DNA of 64,000 bases from Alphaproteobacteria bacterium. Lineage in GTDB: Bacteria > Pseudomonadota > Alphaproteobacteria > Micropepsales > Micropepsaceae. The position numbers and the translations under genes were made by a program. The stretch spans positions 120,042 through 184,041 of the forward strand of contig JADHVO010000009.1 in assembly GCA_016783965.1 (NCBI GenBank), read 5' to 3'. The notes beneath the pieces are model-generated. The model had not been told where the DNA came from. It saw only the letters and a list, made by a program, of their open reading frames with translations, and ran no database searches. Shown here piece after piece: positions 58,991-64,000 of the stretch; position 1 is the first letter of the stretch, and each line of letters begins with the position of its first letter.

Positions 58991-60192
58991 GTGAGCCCGA
59001 ACCCCGGAAAGAGGAAGACGAGGCACCGCTGACCGGGTCGGCCAGCGATGCGGCCGCCCCGATGCGGCTGCGTGCCGAAGCGCCGCGCGTTACGCGGCTC
59101 TCACGCAAGGTGCTGGCCGGCATCGGTCTCGTCGCGAGCGTGGGCATTGGCGGCGCGCTCATCTATGCGCTCCAATCACGCGACGGCGGCAAGTCCGCCG
59201 AAGAACTCTATTCGACCGACAATCGCTCGACCGCTGACGGCCTTGCCGGATTGCCGCGCGATTACAGCAGTGTTCCCCAATTGGGTCCGCCGCTTCCCGG
59301 CGACCTTGGGCGACCCATCCTAGGCGCACAAAATCGTGGCCAGCCGTTGCCGAACCAGCCCAATCCCGGCCTCAGCGCGGAGGAGCAACGGCGCCTGCAG
59401 GAGATCGAAACGGCCCGCGTCAGCAGGCTTTTCAGCGGTACCGAGAATCGGCCTATGGCTTCGACGAGCCCCGGCGGCGCGACGATCGCGCCGCCACCGG
59501 CGCCGGACCTCACTGGCCTCGGCCTCGCGCCGCCACCCGCCACGCCATCGGCCCAGGATCGGCAGCTCGCATTCCTCAATGCGGCCGCCGATCGGCGCAC
59601 AGTCGCGCCGGATCGCGTCGCCGCGCCCGCGTCGCCTTACATCCTTCAGGCAGGCGCCGTGATCGCAGCGGCGCTCATCACGGGCATCCACTCGGATCTT
59701 CCAGGCCAGATCACGGCGCAGGTGACGGAGAATATCTACGACAGCCCAACGGGCCGCGTTCTTCTGGTGCCCCAAGGCACACGCGTGATCGGTCAATACA
59801 ACAACAGCGTTCAGTTCGGTCAGAGCCGCGTACTCTTGGTCTGGAACCGGCTGATCTTCCCGAACGGACGCTCCGTTGTGCTCGAGCGTCAGCCGGGCGC
59901 AGACGTCGAGGGCTATGCGGGCCTTAAAGATGGCGTCGATTACCATTGGTGGGATCTCGCGAAGGCGGCGGGCCTCTCGACACTGCTGAGCGTCGGCGCC
60001 GAGCTTGCCACCAATGACGACAACCGCCTGATCCAAGCGATCCGAAACGGCGGGCAGGACACCATTAATGATGCGGGCCAGCAGATCGTGCGCCGCCAGC
60101 TCAACGTCGCGCCGACGCTCACGATCCGGCCGGGCTTCCTCGTGCGCGTGATCGTTACGCGTGACCTGGTGCTCGAACCCTATGGAGGCTAA
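58987..60192 (+). CDS. trbI: TrbI/VirB10
   Basis: YILQAGAVIAAALITGIHSDLPGQITAQVTENIYDSPTGRVLLVPQGTRVIGQYNNSVQFGQSRVLLVWNRLIFPNG. Confidence 0.95.
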   Translation: MSEPEPRKEEDEAPLTGSASDAAAPMRLRAEAPRVTRLSRKVLAGIGLVASVGIGGALIYALQSRDGGKSAEELYSTDNRSTADGLAGLPRDYSSVPQLGPPLPGDLGRPILGAQNRGQPLPNQPNPGLSAEEQRRLQEIETARVSRLFSGTENRPMASTSPGGATIAPPPAPDLTGLGLAPPPATPSAQDRQLAFLNAAADRRTVAPDRVAAPASPYILQAGAVIAAALITGIHSDLPGQITAQVTENIYDSPTGRVLLVPQGTRVIGQYNNSVQFGQSRVLLVWNRLIFPNGRSVVLERQPGADVEGYAGLKDGVDYHWWDLAKAAGLSTLLSVGAELATNDDNRLIQAIRNGGQDTINDAGQQIVRRQLNVAPTLTIRPGFLVRVIVTRDLVLEPYGG

Positions 60193-60195
60193 CCG

Positions 60196-60450
60196 ATGGG
60201 CAAGCTAAAGCTCGGACCGCTCGAAGACGACAAGCCCGTAAAGATTTCGGTGGAGCTGCCCGCTGCTCTCCACCGCGATCTCCTTGCCTATGCGGAGATC
60301 CTGGGCCGCGAGACTGGGCAAGATGTTGAGCCCGCCAAACTGGTCGCGCCGATGGTCGCGCGCTTCATGGCGACGGATCGCGGGTTTGCGAAGATGCGCC
60401 AGGGTTCCCGCCCGCGACCGGCGGGCAGCGTTCCTCCAAAAGGCGAATGA
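60196..60450 (+). CDS. DUF2274 protein
   Basis: MGKLKLGPLEDDKPVKISVELPAALHRDLLAYAEILGRE; downstream of trbI. Confidence 0.88.
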   Translation: MGKLKLGPLEDDKPVKISVELPAALHRDLLAYAEILGRETGQDVEPAKLVAPMVARFMATDRGFAKMRQGSRPRPAGSVPPKGE

Positions 60451-61312
60451 AGTTTCGGAGCGCCGGATTCTCGTTGCCGTCTCGCCAATAGGCGCGATAG
60501 CCGATCCGGGTCGAGCCGTTGCCGTCGCGCGCTTCGCGGTAGACGACCCCGGCATAGCTGGCGCCCATGCAGGCCTCACACATCAAGCTGACGCCGCGAC
60601 CGGTGCCGACCAGGCTCTTGATATTCTCGGGACTGACATCATGCCGAACGACGTCAGGCAGGTCGCCGGGCGAAGACAGCTTTGCCACGAGTATGTCTTG
60701 GATCTCCGGGCCGGGATCGCGCTCGCTCAGCAAGAAGCGTTCGCGTTTCAGGTCCGTCCAATAGATAATCTCGTTCGCGGCCAGCGGATGGTCCTCGGGT
60801 AAAGCGACGATGACGCGCTCACTCCACAAGACCATCGAACGATTGCAATCCGAGGCGGGCTCCCCTGTGACGACAGCAATATCAATGGTGCCAATCTGAA
60901 TTCCATCAAACAAGCGCGAACGTGATCCTTCGATTGTGCTTATCTCGACCTGAGGAAAGCGGCGCCCGTACTCGATGAGACTCGCCCTGAGATTGCCGGC
61001 CGAGAGAGAGGTGTAGAAGCCGACTGTTAGATATCCGGCCTCGCCGCGGCCGACGGCCTTGGTTCCATCAATTACAATCTGCAATTCATCGAGAACCCGC
61101 CTAACACCGCAAAGAAAATCCCGGCCTGCCGCGGTCGGCTCCACTCCGCCATTGGTCCGCTCGAACAACTTGATCCCAAGTTGCTCCTCCAGATGCTTGA
61201 CCCTTCGACTGAGATTCGACTGTTTGAGGCCGAGCAAATCCGCCGCTTTGCGAAAGCTGCCACAGCGTTCTGCCGTTTCGGCATAACGGAGATGCTTGAA
61301 CTCAATAGCCAT
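60365..61312 (-). CDS. LysR-family regulator
   Basis: FKHLRYAETAERCGSFRKAADLLGLKQSNLSRRVKHLEEQLGIKLFERTNGGVEPTAAG; converges on and overlaps DUF2274. Confidence 0.92.
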   Translation of the reverse strand: MAIEFKHLRYAETAERCGSFRKAADLLGLKQSNLSRRVKHLEEQLGIKLFERTNGGVEPTAAGRDFLCGVRRVLDELQIVIDGTKAVGRGEAGYLTVGFYTSLSAGNLRASLIEYGRRFPQVEISTIEGSRSRLFDGIQIGTIDIAVVTGEPASDCNRSMVLWSERVIVALPEDHPLAANEIIYWTDLKRERFLLSERDPGPEIQDILVAKLSSPGDLPDVVRHDVSPENIKSLVGTGRGVSLMCEACMGASYAGVVYREARDGNGSTRIGYRAYWRDGNENPALRNFIRLLEERCPPVAGGNPGASSQTRDPSP

Positions 61313-61390
61313 AGTTACCGCGCGCACCGGTTAAGCGCCGAACTGACAATTGGCGTCTTGTTGAGATTTCCGCCTGGACATGAAGCATGA

Positions 61391-61621
61391 TCAAAACGGA
61401 CGTCGAGGATTGCGCAGCGCCTGGTCGATGACTGCTTGCGATCTCGCTCTTAAGAGCAAACCTAGGATCTCCAGATCATTCAGAAGGTGCACCGGGTCCT
61501 GATGTAGGGCCGTCCGCAACGCGCCCTTAAGCCACCCGCTCATGCCTGGGTGCGCCAATACCCATTCGATCTGTCGCTCAGCCTCGCTCAGCTCATCACC
61601 GGACAGCTCGGATATGCCCAT
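61391..61621 (-). CDS. Small protein of unknown function
   Basis: MGISELSGDELSEAERQIEWVLAHPGMSGWLKGALRTALHQDPVHLLNDLEILGLLL; directly downstream of the DUF6671-like gene, same strand. Confidence 0.6.
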   Translation of the reverse strand: MGISELSGDELSEAERQIEWVLAHPGMSGWLKGALRTALHQDPVHLLNDLEILGLLLRARSQAVIDQALRNPRRPF

Positions 61622-61648
61622 TCGAACCTCCTTTCCCCGGTCCATGCG

Positions 61649-62512
61649 TCACGGGTTGCAGTCGCTGCATTGCCCAGGATCCGCGGTTGTTGGTGGCACC
61701 AAATTCTCGATCCGGTGGCCACAGGCCGAGCACGACAGCACCTCCGCCCTGATCGCCAAGGTCGGCCCGCCGCACCATGAACAAGGCAGACCGGCGAGGC
61801 GTTCGGTCACGGCGAACCCGGGCGCTGCGCAAACTGGACACGGGCTGCGGAACCGGCGGACCAGATCGAGGGTCGCGCGCTTGATGGCGCGCATGCGCGT
61901 CGGATTACGATGCGCGCGCATGTCGGTCTCGACAAAAGCGGCGCCGCACATCCCGATGACCTTCGTCACGGCGTATTCGAGGTCTTCCGTGTTCCGGATA
62001 TCCTTGATCAGGGCGCGGGCCGGCGCCGGCTGGCCGTCGATGACGCCCATGACGATCACGCCGTGCTCAGGGAACTGCGCGCGCTCCGCGAAAGCGCGTG
62101 CCGCACCCACGTCCGACACAACCGCATGGCTGAAGTTCGTGGTCGGACTCGCATGATGCCCGATCAGTTCGAGGCCGGAGGCGCGGTCGGCGAGAACGAC
62201 GATTTCACGGGCAAGCGGGAGGAATGGAATATACGGGTGCGGACCGAAAGTGCCTTCGCTGGCCAACGCCACCTGGGCATCGGGCGTGTCCGCGAACGCT
62301 GCCGCGATCTTGGCCCGCGCCGCATCGAGCTGCGAGCCGGTCCGCTCGACGTCCCGGCTGAAGGTGCCGAAGCGGTCGGTATCGATGCCATTGCTCACCC
62401 TGACCCGCAGGCCAAGCGCGCGCTCCAGCAACGGCGCGATCACCCGCTCCTTGGCGTGCATCGTCGCGAGCACCGCCAGTTCGTGGTCGTAGGGGCGTGG
62501 AGCAGCCGACAT
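61649..62512 (-). CDS. DUF6671-like protein with C-terminal zinc-ribbon Cys pairs
   Basis: LATMHAKERVIAPLLERALGLRV...GTFSRDVERTGSQLDAARAK...LASEGTFGPHPYIPF; CPVC...CSWCG...CSACG...CSDC. Confidence 0.7.
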   Translation of the reverse strand: MSAAPRPYDHELAVLATMHAKERVIAPLLERALGLRVRVSNGIDTDRFGTFSRDVERTGSQLDAARAKIAAAFADTPDAQVALASEGTFGPHPYIPFLPLAREIVVLADRASGLELIGHHASPTTNFSHAVVSDVGAARAFAERAQFPEHGVIVMGVIDGQPAPARALIKDIRNTEDLEYAVTKVIGMCGAAFVETDMRAHRNPTRMRAIKRATLDLVRRFRSPCPVCAAPGFAVTERLAGLPCSWCGGPTLAIRAEVLSCSACGHRIENLVPPTTADPGQCSDCNP

Positions 62513-62514
62513 GG

Positions 62515-63420
62515 CTAGAAATACCCCTCGCGCTTTTTCTGTTCGAGCGAGCCGCCGTCCTCGCCGTCGCTGATCCGGCCCTGCCGTTCCGACCCGGTCG
62601 CCGCCATCGTCTCCTGCACGACGGAGCGGAGGTCCGCCGCTTCGGATTCGACCGCAGCCGTTACCGGCCAGCAGCCAAGCGTCCGAAAACGCACAGTCTT
62701 GGTTTGGACGGTTTCGCCGGCCAGCAGCCGGATGCGGGGTTCGTCATCGACGACGATCAGCCCGCCGCCCCTCTCGACAACCGGCCGGGGCGCGGCGAAA
62801 TACAGCGGCGCCAGCGCGATGTCATGGACGAGCGCATAGGTCCAGACGTCCGTCTCGGTCCAGTTCGACAGCGGGAATACCCGCGCCGACTGATCCTTGC
62901 CGAGCCGGGTGTTGTAGAGATTCCAGAGCTCGGGCCGCTGTTGGCGCGGATCCCAGACATGGCCGGCGCTCCGAACTGAAAATACCCGCTCCTTGGCCCG
63001 CGACTTCTCTTCGTCGCGGCGCGCCCCGCCGAAGATAAAGTCATAGCCGCCCTGGTCGAGCGCGGCTTTGAGCGGCTCGGTGCGCATCTCCAGCGTATAG
63101 CGGTCGCCATGATCGAAGGGGTTGAGGCCGGCGGCGCGACCCGCCTCGTTGGCATGGACGATCAGCACGAACCCATGCTCGCGCGCGAAGCCGTCGCGGA
63201 AGTCGAGCAGCGACCGGAACTCCCAGGTGGAGTCGATGTGGAGCAGCGGGAACGGAGGCCTTCCTGGGAAGAACGCGCGCAAGGCGAGGTGGGCGAGCAC
63301 GGTCGAGTCCTTGCCGGCCGAGAACAGCATCACCGGCTTGCGCGCTTCGGCGACGGCTTCTCGCAGGATGTGGATCGCCTCCGATTCCAGTCGAGCGAGG
63401 TGGGACAGCCTTGCGGTCAT
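62515..63420 (-). CDS. cysD: Sulfate adenylyltransferase subunit 2 (CysD)
   Basis: [52 protein letters not shown]...[21 protein letters not shown]...[14 protein letters not shown]...[17 protein letters not shown]. Confidence 0.93.
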   Translation of the reverse strand: MTARLSHLARLESEAIHILREAVAEARKPVMLFSAGKDSTVLAHLALRAFFPGRPPFPLLHIDSTWEFRSLLDFRDGFAREHGFVLIVHANEAGRAAGLNPFDHGDRYTLEMRTEPLKAALDQGGYDFIFGGARRDEEKSRAKERVFSVRSAGHVWDPRQQRPELWNLYNTRLGKDQSARVFPLSNWTETDVWTYALVHDIALAPLYFAAPRPVVERGGGLIVVDDEPRIRLLAGETVQTKTVRFRTLGCWPVTAAVESEAADLRSVVQETMAATGSERQGRISDGEDGGSLEQKKREGYF

Positions 63421-64000
63421 GCGGCGGCTTCCCATTGAAGACCGCCGACGTAGCGGCGGATCATCCGGCCTTCGTCGGCAAGAACGAAGAGGTGAACCCA
63501 GCCGTTATCGACGAGATGACGAACGCTCGCGTGCTTCTCGATGACGCCGTTGATCGCGTCCTCGGGGGCTGCGATGAAGACGTTGAGCCGCAGCGGCTCG
63601 TGCACGAAGCGCTCACCGTCGTGAACCGACTGCCACGGCAATCCCACCTTGAGGTCGCCGGAATTGCCCTCCAGCACCCCCAGCTGCCCGACCACATTGT
63701 GCAGCACCTTGTTGCCGCTGCCGAAGGCGCGGTTGTTCACCGTCGAGCCGTAATATTGCAGGTTGATCCAGCTCGCGACGACCATCGGCGCGGTCATGAT
63801 CAGCTCGAGCACGCCGAACCCGTCGTCCTTGCGCCAGTCATAGTCGTGCAGGAAGGCGCGACCGCCGAGATCGAGCCCGCGCGTCCGTGACCGCGGCGCG
63901 GCGATGAAGGCGGCGTTGCCCGCGAGCCCCCATTCGGGACGGACCTGCGCCCAGTCGCGGCTACGCGCCTTCACCGCACGATCAACGTCCCTGGTCTTGT
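63417..64000 (-). CDS. dabA: DabA-like (DUF2309) inorganic carbon transport protein, C-terminal part
   Basis: [36 protein letters not shown]...[53 protein letters not shown]; frame continues upstream past the window edge. Confidence 0.8.
   Translation of the reverse strand, partial: KTRDVDRAVKARSRDWAQVRPEWGLAGNAAFIAAPRSRTRGLDLGGRAFLHDYDWRKDDGFGVLELIMTAPMVVASWINLQYYGSTVNNRAFGSGNKVLHNVVGQLGVLEGNSGDLKVGLPWQSVHDGERFVHEPLRLNVFIAAPEDAINGVIEKHASVRHLVDNGWVHLFVLADEGRMIRRYVGGLQWEAAA

Noticed and set aside
60365-60450. LysR/DUF2274 convergent overlap as a regulatory antisense device
   Set aside because: Short tail overlap is common; the LysR C-terminus may simply extend past its conserved end
1-64000. 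CRISPR arrays, rRNA, tRNA, IS transposases, integrase
   Set aside because: No regular spaced repeats, RNA gene signatures, transposase or recombinase ORFs recognised by eye; tRNAscan/ISfinder would be needed to exclude them fully

Overview
Alphaproteobacterial (high-GC) window in two parts. (1) About 1-13.9 kb looks chromosomal: partial alr, a TonB-like anchored protein, a His-rich lipoprotein, dnaB, a UdgX-type uracil-DNA glycosylase, MBL, cupin, MarR and ArsC-family genes, ThpR, hydrolase, GST, and two mirrored ArsR-SRPBCC modules. It carries an unusual number of gene lesions. (2) About 13.96 kb to beyond 64 kb is a composite mobile region. Its left end carries a sequence matching the 3' end of guaA (IEWE-stop), and a second copy of that sequence with about 235 bp of related flank lies at 17.79 kb. 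Cargo, in order: an SNF2/SWIM helicase interrupted by one in-frame amber codon; a DUF1778/GNAT toxin-antitoxin pair; a complete qatABCD anti-phage operon; a ParB-like + coiled-coil DUF2130 pair; a type I R-M system whose hsdR is translationally coupled to an AbiEi/AbiEii pair; then an ICE backbone (DUF932, ParB, Toprim, DUF2493, DUF736, AlpA, ParA, DUF2840, TraF, lytic transglycosylase, relaxase, TraG, trbBCDEJKLFGI, DUF2274). Beyond trb is a minus-strand operon of a DabA-like (DUF2309) C-terminus, CysD, a DUF6671-like protein and a small ORF, followed by a LysR regulator. Strongest leads: the dabA-cysD-DUF6671 operon on a mobile element, the ParB/DUF2130 pair, the AbiE-HsdR coupling, the nested guaA att-like repeats, and a stack of perfect hairpins plus a duplicated leader upstream of the ICE maintenance genes. 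All family calls were made by reading motifs; no database search was run.
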